Source: DATCIH01 sp036507955 (GTDB lineage: Bacteria; Bacillota; Clostridia; Clostridiales; Clostridiaceae). From it: a DNA stretch of 14,395 nucleotides. Position 1 is the stretch's first letter, and every line of letters starts with the position of its first letter. The DNA lies in contig DATCIH010000176.1 of assembly GCA_036507955.1 (NCBI GenBank), positions 1-14,395 of the forward strand, written 5' to 3'. Both the position numbers and the translations under genes were made by a program. This document shows, in pieces, positions 7,260 through 13,822 of this stretch. The notes below the pieces were generated by a model that ran no database searches, was not told where the DNA came from, and worked only from the letters and a program-made list of their open reading frames with translations.

Positions 7260-7490
7260 ATGATTAAAATAACTGGTAAATTAGAAGGAGAATTAGACAT
7301 AAAAAGATTCTACCTAGAGGGAGTAGAAATCGAATGCATTTGCCCAAAATGCAAAGTAACATTTGAATACGATCAATATTTAAGCTATCCAAGTGTAAAT
7401 GAAGTAATGGAAATAGACCTTTATTGTCCAGATTGTGATCACGAGTGGATGGAAGAGATTAAATTAAGTATCGGAATTACGTCTAAATAA
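7260..7490 (+). CDS. Zinc-ribbon-like small protein (76 aa)
   Basis: Two CxxC knuckles, C28-P-K-C31 and C56-P-D-C59, lie 24 residues apart (with C26 and H61 adjacent), which is a zinc-ribbon arrangement. A short beta-rich N-terminus (MIKITGKLEGELDIKRFYLE) precedes them. Such ribbons bind nucleic acid or serve as structural modules; no partner can be inferred. AAAGGAG lies 7 bases before ATG. The gene resumes the plus-strand operon after the copy B interval. Confidence 0.7.
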   Translation: MIKITGKLEGELDIKRFYLEGVEIECICPKCKVTFEYDQYLSYPSVNEVMEIDLYCPDCDHEWMEEIKLSIGITSK

Positions 7491-7520
7491 TAATTTTAAA
7501 GGAAAGGAAGACCATAATAG

Positions 7521-7676
7521 ATGGATGTGTTTGAAATTGTATCTGAAATTAAACAGTTATTAAATCTGTTCCCAAAACTAGACAGAATACAAATTGGAAG
7601 ATTAAGATTATTGTCAAGTAATCTTAGTGGTGAGTGTGGAAATATTATTTACGACATGATAAAGGAGGATGAATAA
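7521..7676 (+). CDS. Small hypothetical protein (51 aa)
   Basis: ATG at 7521 with GGAAAGGAAG 10 bases upstream. It encodes MDVFEIVSEIKQLLNLFPKL, then a basic DRIQIGRLRLLSSNL segment and an acidic end. Amphipathic helices could form a small DNA-binding or dimerisation unit, but no family is recognised. Its 3' end carries AAAGGAGG, the ribosome site of the next gene, which starts directly after the stop codon. Confidence 0.6.
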   Translation: MDVFEIVSEIKQLLNLFPKLDRIQIGRLRLLSSNLSGECGNIIYDMIKEDE

Positions 7677-8213
7677 ATGACTAAGAAGAAAAAATTATTA
7701 ATGATTCCCTTTTCATATGGAGACGAAAATATGCAGAGTTATTGCAATTACTCTTATGAAGAAGGAACAGAAAACTCTAATATTATATGGTGGGATACCT
7801 TAGAAAATAAACAAGTGAATGATTGGGTTCATAAACCAGATGAATTTAATCGTTATACTAAAGAATCAAACCCAAACTATTTAAACCAACTTTTTGAGTA
7901 CCAAGATAGATTATCAGAAATTCAGGAGAGGAAAGATAGTTTAAGATATACACAAGTAGAATCAATTGTTTGGAAAGAGAATTTTGAGTTTGATGATACT
8001 TTATATCTTGAGGGAATGTCTAGAGGAAGGAGTGCAGCAAACTTTAATCTAGTTTCTCAAATTGATAATAAATCTTATAATTTGTTCATGACTGATATTC
8101 TTAATATGGTTCAAAATGCTGATATACATAAAGGTATCATTAAAGGTAATTGGACATTTTGCAAACGTGGCTCAAATTATGGTGTTAAATTATTAAAGCA
8201 AACTGTAGATTGA
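7677..8213 (+). CDS. Conserved phage protein with SRGRSAA and NWTFCKRGxNYG motifs
   Basis: A 178-residue protein. The N-terminal half (1-95) is polar with YSYEEG and WWDTLEN segments. The C-terminal half holds LEGMSRGRSAANFNL (111-125), NLFMTDILNMV (135-145) and IKGNWTFCKRGSNYGVKL (155-172). That trio recurs in uncharacterised phage proteins in my memory of Bacillota phages; no activity is assigned. There is no membrane segment or nucleotide-binding loop. The ribosome site is inside the previous gene, implying coupling. Confidence 0.7.
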   Translation: MTKKKKLLMIPFSYGDENMQSYCNYSYEEGTENSNIIWWDTLENKQVNDWVHKPDEFNRYTKESNPNYLNQLFEYQDRLSEIQERKDSLRYTQVESIVWKENFEFDDTLYLEGMSRGRSAANFNLVSQIDNKSYNLFMTDILNMVQNADIHKGIIKGNWTFCKRGSNYGVKLLKQTVD

Positions 8214-8240
8214 ATAACACATTTTAAAGGAGGAATAATA

Positions 8241-8459
8241 ATGAAAGAAGCCGAAATATTTATAAATGATTGTTGGGAAGAAGTTAAATTTTCAGAATTA
8301 AAAAAGGACAATAGATTCAGAATATATACACCTTCAGGTGAGATATCTAAAAATGACAAAGGTAATTCTGTTTTTATTGCAACCTCAGATTCTTTTATTA
8401 AAGAGGAAAATCAACAATGGACTATATATTTTTATGATGATATTCCAGAGGATAAATGA
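8241..8459 (+). CDS. Small conserved phage protein (72 aa), VKFSELKK..RFRIYTPxGE type
   Basis: AAAGGAGGAATAATA directly precedes ATG. After a 14-residue lead comes VKFSELKKDNRFRIYTPSGE, then a strand-turn-strand region (NSVFIATSDSFIKEENQQWT) and an acidic end. Short proteins of this layout (a ground rule of 'SELKxGDxFRxxEPxGE') occur in many Bacillota phages and are predicted small beta barrels. Function unknown. Confidence 0.65.
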   Translation: MKEAEIFINDCWEEVKFSELKKDNRFRIYTPSGEISKNDKGNSVFIATSDSFIKEENQQWTIYFYDDIPEDK

Positions 8460-8481
8460 TAAATTTCATTATATAAGGAGA

Positions 8482-8652
8482 TTGATTACAATACTAAAAT
8501 GGCTTAAACAATTATTCTGTAGAGATCATAATTATGTTTTTACAGGGGTAAAAGTATTAATCAGAGGTGAAGGGACAAAGATGAAATACATATGCTCCAA
8601 ATGTAATAAAGTTAAAGAGACTTGGCTAATTAGAGCTAAGAATATGAGATAG
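8482..8652 (+). CDS. Small C-H/C-C zinc protein (about 56 aa), non-ATG start
   Basis: The open frame continues upstream to an ATG at 8338, but that part overlaps the preceding gene and looks non-coding. The conserved-looking portion begins after the ribosome site AAGGAG (8475-8480). No ATG is available there; TTG at 8482, ATT at 8485 and ATA at 8491 are candidates, and ATA has the best spacing apart from its codon. The product contains FCRDHNYVF (C13, H16) and ICSKCNKVKETW (C38, C41), a compact zinc-binding pattern common in small phage proteins. The start is the main uncertainty. Confidence 0.6.
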   Translation: MITILKWLKQLFCRDHNYVFTGVKVLIRGEGTKMKYICSKCNKVKETWLIRAKNMR

Positions 8653-8663
8653 GAGAGATAGTA

Positions 8664-8861
8664 ATGAAAGTTAAAATTGGTAATACAATTTATGATTCTC
8701 AAGAAGTTCCTATTTTAGTGATACTAGATGATCAAGAGATTAGACATATGCAAGATATGCCTAGCAATACTCATTTATATTGTTCATTCCCCGATGATAG
8801 TAAAGATGAAGATATTACTGAATTTATGAATGTTGAAGTTTCTGGATTTCTACAGTATTGA
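8664..8861 (+). CDS. Small conserved phage protein (65 aa)
   Basis: GGAGAG lies 6 bases upstream of ATG. The product begins MKVKIGNTIYDSQEVPILVI, continues with a short acidic region around HMQDMPSNTHLYCSFPDDSK and ends VEVSGFLQY. The (KxKIxxxxYDSxxxPIxxIL...YCxxPD) layout is one I associate with uncharacterised Bacillota phage proteins. The gene ends just before a good promoter, so it probably closes the preceding transcription segment, although no terminator hairpin is visible. Confidence 0.65.
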   Translation: MKVKIGNTIYDSQEVPILVILDDQEIRHMQDMPSNTHLYCSFPDDSKDEDITEFMNVEVSGFLQY

Positions 8862-8863
8862 GG

Positions 8864-8892
8864 TTGACTTTATAACTGTAATATAATATAAT
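8864..8892 (+). promoter_or_regulatory. Sigma-A type promoter, internal to the gene array
   Basis: TTGACT (8864-8869) and TATAAT (8887-8892) are 17 bases apart. A second overlapping TATAAT at 8882 has poor spacing. Transcription from about 8899 would drive the genes from 8938 to 12461. Confidence 0.75.
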
Positions 8893-8937
8893 TATGGTAT
8901 AAATATTAATGAAATTGGGAAAGGAGGATGAGTTAAA

Positions 8938-9405
8938 TTGGCAAGTAAAAACCTATTAACAAAAACATCTAAAAAGAAACCAAGATCACAATCTAAAAAA
9001 GCAACAATAAATACTGAGTATCTTTATGAAATTGGGGATGTTCTTGTATATTTAGGTAGCGTAATAGAATCTCAAAATAAACAGGAGTGCAAAGTAGTTA
9101 GTCGATCAAGAACTCGCATCCAATGCTTTTATAAAGTTGAGTTTGCAGATGGTGATATTATTGAATGTGCTCCAGATGTCCTTGTTTATGTAGGTGATTT
9201 TGAAGCAGAGAGTGAAAGTCAGGATAGTCAGAAAGATATACCAGAAATTGAATTAGAAATGATTAAGAATGGCATTGAGAGCCATAAGAATTATAGTGCA
9301 TGTTTGTCACCCTTGGATTATTACATGAGAACTTGTACCAGTGGTTGTACATATAGTAGTAAATGTGTTTATCACAAAAAGGGTATTTATATAAAATTAG
9401 ATTAG
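8938..9405 (+). CDS. Hypothetical basic protein with Tudor/SH3-like core and Cys-rich tail (155 aa)
   Basis: TTG start at 8938, 8 bases after AAGGAGG. Three regions are visible. A Lys-rich tail (1-22) could bind nucleic acid. Residues 28-86 (YLYEIGDVLVYLGS, then FYKVEFADGDIIECAPDVLV) have the strand pattern of a Tudor/SH3-like barrel. The C-terminal part has C122, C133, C137 and C143 (RTCTSGCTYSSKC) and may bind metal. The acidic linker 88-110 separates the last two. No family is recognised. It is the first gene after the internal promoter. Confidence 0.65.
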   Translation: MASKNLLTKTSKKKPRSQSKKATINTEYLYEIGDVLVYLGSVIESQNKQECKVVSRSRTRIQCFYKVEFADGDIIECAPDVLVYVGDFEAESESQDSQKDIPEIELEMIKNGIESHKNYSACLSPLDYYMRTCTSGCTYSSKCVYHKKGIYIKLD

Positions 9406-9417
9406 AAAGGAGATATA

Positions 9418-9618
9418 ATGAATAGTTATTCTATTAAATATAATTATAAATCGAGTATAGAGTATATCACTACTTGCGAAGCAAATAATTTAAAAGAAGC
9501 ATACGTACAAGCAAGTAAAATGATAATGAAAGATAATATGATTCCACAGTTTGCAAAAGAAATTAATAAGAAGAACTTAATAGTTAAAAGACGATATAAA
9601 CACCAATACATAAGATAG
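9418..9618 (+). CDS. Small basic hypothetical protein (66 aa)
   Basis: AAAGGAG lies 5-6 bases before ATG, 12 bases after the previous gene. The product begins with a beta segment (MNSYSIKYNYKSSIEYITTC), then a helix (NNLKEAYVQASKMIM), and ends in a strongly basic tail (KKNLIVKRRYKHQYIR). The charge and alpha/beta layout would suit nucleic-acid contact, but no domain is recognised. Confidence 0.6.
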   Translation: MNSYSIKYNYKSSIEYITTCEANNLKEAYVQASKMIMKDNMIPQFAKEINKKNLIVKRRYKHQYIR

Positions 9619-9635
9619 AAAGGAGATATTGCTAA

Positions 9636-10202
9636 TTGAAAATAGAAAATGTTAAAGTTTATGACCTAGAAGAGTCCATTAAGGCTTCTAAATATCCAAT
9701 GGCAATTAATACATCAGAAACTAATTCTGATGTCACAGGAACAGTCCTAGCGTTAGGTAATAGCAAAAAAGGTGAAGGCCATGATCAATTTCTCACTGGA
9801 ATTAGAGTTAATTTTGATTTAACCTTTTCAAACAAAGCATGGGTGGAATTAGAGAGATACAGGTTCATTGAGTTTGTTTCTAGTCAATCTACAATGCACA
9901 GAATAGCTAAAATGGATTTATCAAAACAATATAATGAATATGTTGATTATAGAATTATTAATATAATGCAGGAGTTAAAAGAACTATATAATGATAGTCA
10001 AAATAAAGAAGATTATTTAAAATTGCTTTATTCTAATCCAGCAGGGTTTGAATTGACTGCAAGGTTAACTACAAATTATAGATCATTAAAAGCAGTTTAT
10101 AGTCAAAGGAAGGGACATCGTTTACCAGAATGGAAAGCATTTTGTACTTGGGTTTTGACATTACCACATTTTGTTGAGTTGTGTTTAGGAGGAGAGATTT
10201 AA
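9636..10202 (+). CDS. ThyX-like (FAD-dependent thymidylate synthase fold) phage protein
   Basis: TTG start at 9636, 10 bases after AAAGGAG. The 188-residue product matches a family common in Bacillota phages that resembles flavin-dependent thymidylate synthase. STMHRIAKMDLSKQY (85-99) occupies the place of the ThyX signature RHRxxSxNExSxRY, and NYRSLKAVYSQRKGHRLPEW (147-166) corresponds to the second conserved N.R.L...R..H...W block. The signature is degenerate: the first Arg is Met and the first Ser is absent, so true dUMP methylation is doubtful; a related flavin-dependent or nucleotide-binding role is possible. Its stop TAA overlaps the next ATG by one base, linking it to a dNMP kinase-like protein. 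Fold call moderately sure, activity not. Confidence 0.65.
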   Translation: MKIENVKVYDLEESIKASKYPMAINTSETNSDVTGTVLALGNSKKGEGHDQFLTGIRVNFDLTFSNKAWVELERYRFIEFVSSQSTMHRIAKMDLSKQYNEYVDYRIINIMQELKELYNDSQNKEDYLKLLYSNPAGFELTARLTTNYRSLKAVYSQRKGHRLPEWKAFCTWVLTLPHFVELCLGGEI

Positions 10203-10732
10203 TGCAAATAATGCTTATCAGTGGTAAGGCACACTCTGGTAAGGGAACTGTTTCCAAAATCATAGAAGAGATTCTAAATAAAAATAATCACGTAATTAGA
10301 TGTAGTTTATCAACCTACATAAGAGAAATAGCCAAAAATGATTTTTACTGGAATGGAGTAGATACATTAGAAAGTCGTATATTTATGGGAGAAGTTTATC
10401 GCATAGGAACAGAATTTTATCCTTATCATATGGCTAGAAGGATATGGGAAAGAGACATTAAACCACATGCGACCAAAGATTCTATAGTTATCGTGGAAAG
10501 TTTTCGAGAGTTGGTTAATTATGACTACTTTAATATTCTTTTACAAAATGCGTTAATTGATAAGATTACAACAATAAGGGTTGTTAGACCTAAGTTCAAT
10601 GATATTCAGGATGACGAATTTGAAAAACATGTTTCTGAATCTGATTTAGATGATTTTGATTTTGATTATGTCGTTGACAATAGTGGGACGGTTAGAGAGT
10701 TATATAAAGTATTGGAGGAGATGTTTAATTGA
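10202..10732 (+). CDS. P-loop deoxynucleoside monophosphate kinase-like protein
   Basis: Probably phosphorylates (d)NMPs to diphosphates for phage DNA synthesis. The Walker A loop GKAHSGKGT is at residues 8-16. VESFRELVNY (98-107) and IRVVRPKF (125-132) follow the pattern of phage dNMP kinases, as does the ending DYVVDNSGTVRELYKVLEEM (156-175). The length of 176 aa is normal. The start at 10202 is preferred over an upstream GTG (10181), because AGGAGGAGA ends 6 bases before this ATG, which overlaps the previous stop. The next gene starts inside this one (TTGA overlap). Substrate specificity cannot be read from sequence. Confidence 0.8.
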   Translation: MQIMLISGKAHSGKGTVSKIIEEILNKNNHVIRCSLSTYIREIAKNDFYWNGVDTLESRIFMGEVYRIGTEFYPYHMARRIWERDIKPHATKDSIVIVESFRELVNYDYFNILLQNALIDKITTIRVVRPKFNDIQDDEFEKHVSESDLDDFDFDYVVDNSGTVRELYKVLEEMFN

Positions 10733-11154
10733 AAAAGTTTAAAGTCTATCTGGCGGGTAAAATGAGTGGACTAACTTTTGAGTCTATGAATAATTGGAGA
10801 GTAGAAGCGTCTAAATTATTCAATGAAGAAACATTTATACCGATACATACAATTAATCCTGTTGATTTCTACAACTTTGAAATGAGTCCAGATTCTTATA
10901 CAGAAAATGAGGTTAAAAAGTTTGATCTACAAATGGTTAAAACAAGCAATTTAATTCTAGTTAATCTTGATTTCCCTGATAGCATTGGTACTGCTATGGA
11001 ACTTTGTATGGCACATGATGTATGGGATATTCCTGTCATTGGTTTTGGCAAAGATAAGAGTCATCCTTGGATGGAATTGTGTGTTAGTAAAAGATGTGTG
11101 ACTTTAGAAAATGCAGTTAGATATATCTGTGATTTTTATCTGCCTAATATATAA
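10729..11154 (+). CDS. Nucleoside 2-deoxyribosyltransferase-like protein
   Basis: TTG start overlapping the previous TGA by 4 bases, with GGAGGAG inside the preceding gene: translational coupling is likely. The 141-residue product has the family layout: VYLAGKMSG (6-14) as the N-terminal strand and loop, KFDLQMVKTSNLILVNLD (64-81) and DSIGTAMELCMAHDVWDIPVIGFG (84-107). E91 in the GTAMEL motif aligns with the catalytic Glu of deoxyribosyltransferases. This family swaps bases on deoxyribose or hydrolyses deoxynucleotides. Next to the ThyX-like and dNMP kinase-like genes, a role in salvage or in handling an unusual base is plausible. Confidence 0.75.
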   Translation: MKKFKVYLAGKMSGLTFESMNNWRVEASKLFNEETFIPIHTINPVDFYNFEMSPDSYTENEVKKFDLQMVKTSNLILVNLDFPDSIGTAMELCMAHDVWDIPVIGFGKDKSHPWMELCVSKRCVTLENAVRYICDFYLPNI

Positions 11155-11188
11155 GAGATAAATAATATATATAATATGAAAGGAAATG

Positions 11189-11470
11189 ATGTATATTATG
11201 AAAGAAGTTATTGATATTGAGGATTTTCTTGAATATTCACCACAAGATGTTGAGTGGTTTCAGATTCTAAATGGTAAAAGACCATTCTATGAGTTAATAG
11301 ATAAAAAAGCATTGTTGGAAATGATGCAAATTGAGCATGAAAAATATTGCAATGATAATGGTTTATGTTCTGAATGTATGGGTTATATGGAAAGACAGGA
11401 GCAGAAAGAAGAAATTTGTGGTTCGATTAGGACTAGTGAAGTGCTTTGGGTCTGTAGTAGAGGGTGTTAG
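11189..11470 (+). CDS. Small Cys-rich hypothetical protein (93 aa)
   Basis: Several ATGs (11186, 11189, 11198) follow the ribosome site AAAGGA (11179-11184); 11189 has the more workable spacing of the first two, and 11198 (MKEVIDIEDF) remains possible. From 11189, Cys fall at 54, 60, 63, 77, 89 and 93, in YCNDNGLCSECMGYMER and WVCSRGC, suggesting one or two metal sites. The N-terminal half is acidic and aromatic. No family recognised. Confidence 0.6.
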   Translation: MYIMKEVIDIEDFLEYSPQDVEWFQILNGKRPFYELIDKKALLEMMQIEHEKYCNDNGLCSECMGYMERQEQKEEICGSIRTSEVLWVCSRGC

Positions 11471-11580
11471 GATAAAGTTTTACTAATGGTATTAATGCTT
11501 TCCTATCGAGCGTTTATATAAATAACCCATAAAGGTGTGCTAAGTAGCAACCATAAATAAATTAAAAGGGGATAAAAATA

Positions 11581-12018
11581 ATGAATATTATAACTTTATT
11601 AGACGAGTTAGGAATTGATACTAAAACTGGCGACAATTTTGACAGTATGGAAGTTGTTTTACAGAGAATATCAGAGAAATGGAATAGTATTAAGCAAATT
11701 AACTATCTCGGTGATGTAAGGTGGGTATTATATCAATACATATGCAATATGAATACCGATAATAAAGATGTAATAAGTATTAGATGTGGTAGTTTTGCAT
11801 TTAATAAATTAGCTTTTATGCCTAGTGTTATAGGTGGAAATATTGCAGGACGTGAAGGGTTTCCTGCAAATATTAATGGAGAAAATATTATTGTATTTCT
11901 TGTTCCAGAATTGAATAAGAAACAATTGATTATTTCTACTCATGATTTTACACCGTTAACAACTAAAATGATAGATACAACTATATACCATGATGATATC
12001 GTTTTGTATTTTGCATAA
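11581..12018 (+). CDS. Hypothetical protein (145 aa)
   Basis: AAGGGG lies about 9 bases before ATG. The product starts with a helical region (MNIITLLDELGIDTKTGDNF, then MEVVLQRISEKWNSIKQINY) and continues with a hydrophobic alpha/beta region around IIVFLVPELNKKQLIISTHD and IYHDDIVLYFA. No catalytic motif, Cys cluster or membrane segment is evident, and I do not recognise the family. It is preceded by a 110-base leader with a small GGTgTGCT/AGCAACC hairpin (11534-11552) and followed by an 11-bp inverted repeat. Confidence 0.7.
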   Translation: MNIITLLDELGIDTKTGDNFDSMEVVLQRISEKWNSIKQINYLGDVRWVLYQYICNMNTDNKDVISIRCGSFAFNKLAFMPSVIGGNIAGREGFPANINGENIIVFLVPELNKKQLIISTHDFTPLTTKMIDTTIYHDDIVLYFA

Positions 12019-12030
12019 ATATAATTAAAC

Positions 12031-12072
12031 AATATTGATAATTTACTGGATAGGCGGTAGGTTATCAATATT
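12031..12072. other. Intergenic stem-loop with 20-nt G-rich loop
   Basis: AATATTGATAA (12031-12041) pairs perfectly with TTATCAATATT (12062-12072), enclosing TTTACTGGATAGGCGGTAGG. It sits 12 bases after a stop codon and 39 bases before the next ATG. No T-run follows, so it is not a classical terminator. It could be a leader structure or a protein-binding inverted repeat. Confidence 0.6.
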
Positions 12073-12110
12073 ATTAAAATTAGAATTTAAGTAATGAAGG
12101 AGAAAATAGA

Positions 12111-12461
12111 ATGGAAGAAGATGCAAACTACCTAACTGGGGTTATATTCGGTCAATTAAATGCTTTTTGCTATGTAATAAAAACAGGCTGTAAACCAGTA
12201 GCGATGATGCCAATGCAGGATAGATACTTAGAACAAGTAAAGAAAACCATTGAAGGTACAGATGGTCTCAAATTCTATTCAGAATATCTTTGTGAAGGCT
12301 GGACTACGGTATATATTTACAAACATGAATACTTGCTTGAAGTTATAAAAAGTTCTCCCAGTAAACCAAAAACTGCTTATGACCATTGGGTGCTTGGGAA
12401 AATGTTTGGGTTTTCAGATGAAGAAATAGGGAAGTATATTGAGGGTATTGGAATAAGTTAA
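12111..12461 (+). CDS. Hypothetical phage protein with C-terminal LGKMFGFSDEEIGKYI motif (116 aa)
   Basis: AAGGAG lies 10 bases before ATG. The N-terminus (NYLTGVIFGQLNAFCYVIKT) is hydrophobic but short of a clear membrane helix. The middle is mixed alpha/beta, and the end, YDHWVLGKMFGFSDEEIGKY, forms two helices in a pattern I have seen at the C-terminus of uncharacterised Bacillus phage proteins. No function assigned. It is the last gene of the plus-strand array and is followed directly by an intrinsic terminator. Confidence 0.7.
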   Translation: MEEDANYLTGVIFGQLNAFCYVIKTGCKPVAMMPMQDRYLEQVKKTIEGTDGLKFYSEYLCEGWTTVYIYKHEYLLEVIKSSPSKPKTAYDHWVLGKMFGFSDEEIGKYIEGIGIS

Positions 12462-12471
12462 TGGTATTAGG

Positions 12472-12512
12472 TATATCTGGACTGACTGATGTTGGGTCGG
12501 GTATATTTTTTT
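12472..12512 (+). terminator. Rho-independent terminator
   Basis: TATATC (12472-12477) pairs with GGTATA (12500-12505), and the inner GAC and TGAC segments pair with GTTG and GTC using G-U pairs; a run of seven T follows (12506-12512). It begins 10 bases after the stop codon at 12461. The wobble pairs favour function on the plus strand, closing the operon. Confidence 0.75.
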
Positions 12513-12556
12513 GTATATTAATTTACATAATTATACTAAATATATATAATATTAAT

Positions 12557-12585
12557 TTGACTTTAACATGAATTAGTAGTATAAT
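12557..12585 (+). promoter_or_regulatory. Sigma-A type promoter of the endonuclease gene
   Basis: TTGACT (12557-12562) and a perfect TATAAT (12580-12585) with a 17-base spacer. It lies after the terminator and 45 bases before the GIY-YIG start, making that gene an independent transcription unit. Confidence 0.8.
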
Positions 12586-12630
12586 ATAGGTAGTGGTAAG
12601 TATGTTTATTTTGAGAGGAGGGTTGAGTTT

Positions 12631-13638
12631 ATGTTAGAAAACGGATTAACTATTGAGTATATACTGGATAATAATTTAGACAAGGAAGCATACGGTTTCA
12701 TATATATAACCATGAACATAATAAATAATAAAAAATACATAGGACAAAAAATGTTCGATAGAAACTTAAAAGGATATTTGGGTAGCGGAAAGATATTGAA
12801 ACAAGCAGTAAAAAAGTATGGCAAAGAAAACTTCTCAAGAGAAATAATTGCAATTGCTGATTCCAAAGAAGAACTTAACACACTAGAAATAAATTTTATT
12901 AAAGAACACAATGCTGTAAATAGTGATGATTATTATAATATTAGTTTTGGAGGTGGTAGTAATGCAGGATTACATTTTTCTGAAGAACATAAGCGTAAAA
13001 TAAGTGAGTCGCATAAAGGTGAAAGCAACCCAATGTATGGGACTCATGTCTCAGAGAAAGTTAAAAAACAATTAAGTAAATTAAATACAGGGAGAACACA
13101 TACTAAAGATGCTTTACTCAAAATGAGTGAATGGCAAATTGGTAGAAAATTAACAGAAGAACATAAACTTAAATTAAGCATATGGCATACTGGTAAAATA
13201 ATGTCAGATGAAACTAAATATAAATTAAGTGAGATAGGTAAGGGAAGAATTGTTTCAGAAGAAACTAGACAAAAATTAAGAGAATCTAATTCTGGCGAAA
13301 ATAATCCTAATTTTGGTGTACAACGTACAGATGAGACTAAGCGTAAAATTAGTGAAACAAGCAAAGGAAGTCATAAAACAGAAGAGACTAAGAAAAGAAT
13401 GAGTGAATCTAAAAAGGGCGAGAAGAGTTATATGTATGGAAAACATCACTCTGAAGAACGAAAACGCAAAATTAGCGAATCAAATAAGAAAATTACTGAT
13501 GATCAAGTGATAGAAATCAGAGAAAAATACAAAAGTGGAACATATACTCAGAGAGAATTAGCTGATGAGTATTCCACAACCAAACCACTCATCGGAAGAA
13601 TTATTAATTATAAAGGGGCATATAAAATATCACAGTGA
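12631..13638 (+). CDS. GIY-YIG homing endonuclease with nine NUMOD3 repeats and C-terminal HTH
   Basis: Site-specific DNA endonuclease of the homing type. The N-terminal nuclease domain (about 20-110) has YGFIYITMN (21-29) and KYIG (35-38) as the GIY and YIG motifs, a candidate catalytic Arg (R44), E86 and N103. Nine 16-residue NUMOD3 motifs follow (116-287), of the form S/T-E-E-x-K-x-K-I-S-E-S-x-K-G; some are separated by NPMYG-like spacers (133-137, 225-229, 267-270). They make modular minor-groove contacts in this class. Residues 288-331 (DQVIEIREKYKSGTYTQREL onward) form a helix-turn-helix of the type in NUMOD1/resolvase-like ends. GGAGGG lies 8 bases before ATG. It appears free-standing: no intron or intein borders were seen, and it has its own promoter. 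Nine motifs is a long array compared with the two to five I know of. Confidence 0.9.
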   Translation: MLENGLTIEYILDNNLDKEAYGFIYITMNIINNKKYIGQKMFDRNLKGYLGSGKILKQAVKKYGKENFSREIIAIADSKEELNTLEINFIKEHNAVNSDDYYNISFGGGSNAGLHFSEEHKRKISESHKGESNPMYGTHVSEKVKKQLSKLNTGRTHTKDALLKMSEWQIGRKLTEEHKLKLSIWHTGKIMSDETKYKLSEIGKGRIVSEETRQKLRESNSGENNPNFGVQRTDETKRKISETSKGSHKTEETKKRMSESKKGEKSYMYGKHHSEERKRKISESNKKITDDQVIEIREKYKSGTYTQRELADEYSTTKPLIGRIINYKGAYKISQ

Positions 13639-13649
13639 CAAAATTCCCC

Positions 13650-13658
13650 TGTGGATAA
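13650..13658 (-). promoter_or_regulatory. DnaA box 1
   Basis: TGTGGATAA on the plus strand is the exact complement of the consensus TTATCCACA. It sits 11 bases after the endonuclease stop, at the left edge of the probable origin. Confidence 0.7.
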
Positions 13659-13720
13659 CTTTCCCCTTCACGCGAATTAATAGTAAGATATATAAGCCTT
13701 GTATTAGTGTCTTTTGTATG

Positions 13721-13822
13721 TCAAAATTCTTTACTAGTCGCTAGTTAAAATTCTTTACTAGTCAAAATTCTTTACTACTATTTTCTGTGGATAAGTACAC
13801 TCTACCTAGTAAAGAATTTTGA
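13721..13822. repeat. Iteron array (three direct, one inverted)
   Basis: Copies of an 18-mer: TCAAAATTCTTTACTAGT (13721-13738); TTAAAATTCTTTACTAGT (13745-13762); TCAAAATTCTTTACTACT (13762-13779); and an inverted copy at 13805-13822 with one terminal mismatch. Spacing of the direct copies is 24 and 17 bases. The array ends 12 bases from the rep gene's stop codon. Such iterons are normally initiator-binding sites. Confidence 0.85.
13786..13794 (-). promoter_or_regulatory. DnaA box 2
   Basis: A second perfect TGTGGATAA, in the same orientation as box 1, between the third direct iteron and the inverted iteron. Two exact 9-mers within 145 bases are unlikely by chance in AT-rich DNA. Confidence 0.7.

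Noticed and set aside
8338..8481. Upstream extension of the 8482 frame to an ATG at 8338
   Set aside because: It overlaps the well-supported 72-aa gene in another frame, has no ribosome site and reads as low-complexity hydrophobic sequence.
11534..11552. GGTgTGCT-AAGT-AGCAACC hairpin as a third copy of the 17-nt-loop element
   Set aside because: It shares only GCT..GTAGCAA-like letters with the element, and the outer stem and loop layout do not match; too weak to call related.
13044..13364. Minus-strand reading frame inside the endonuclease gene
   Set aside because: It is a shadow of the repetitive NUMOD3 coding sequence, without a start signal.
12979..13490. Periodic repeats considered as a CRISPR or tandem DNA repeat array
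   Set aside because: The periodicity is of codons for NUMOD3 motifs; repeats are diverged at DNA level and lie in an open reading frame.
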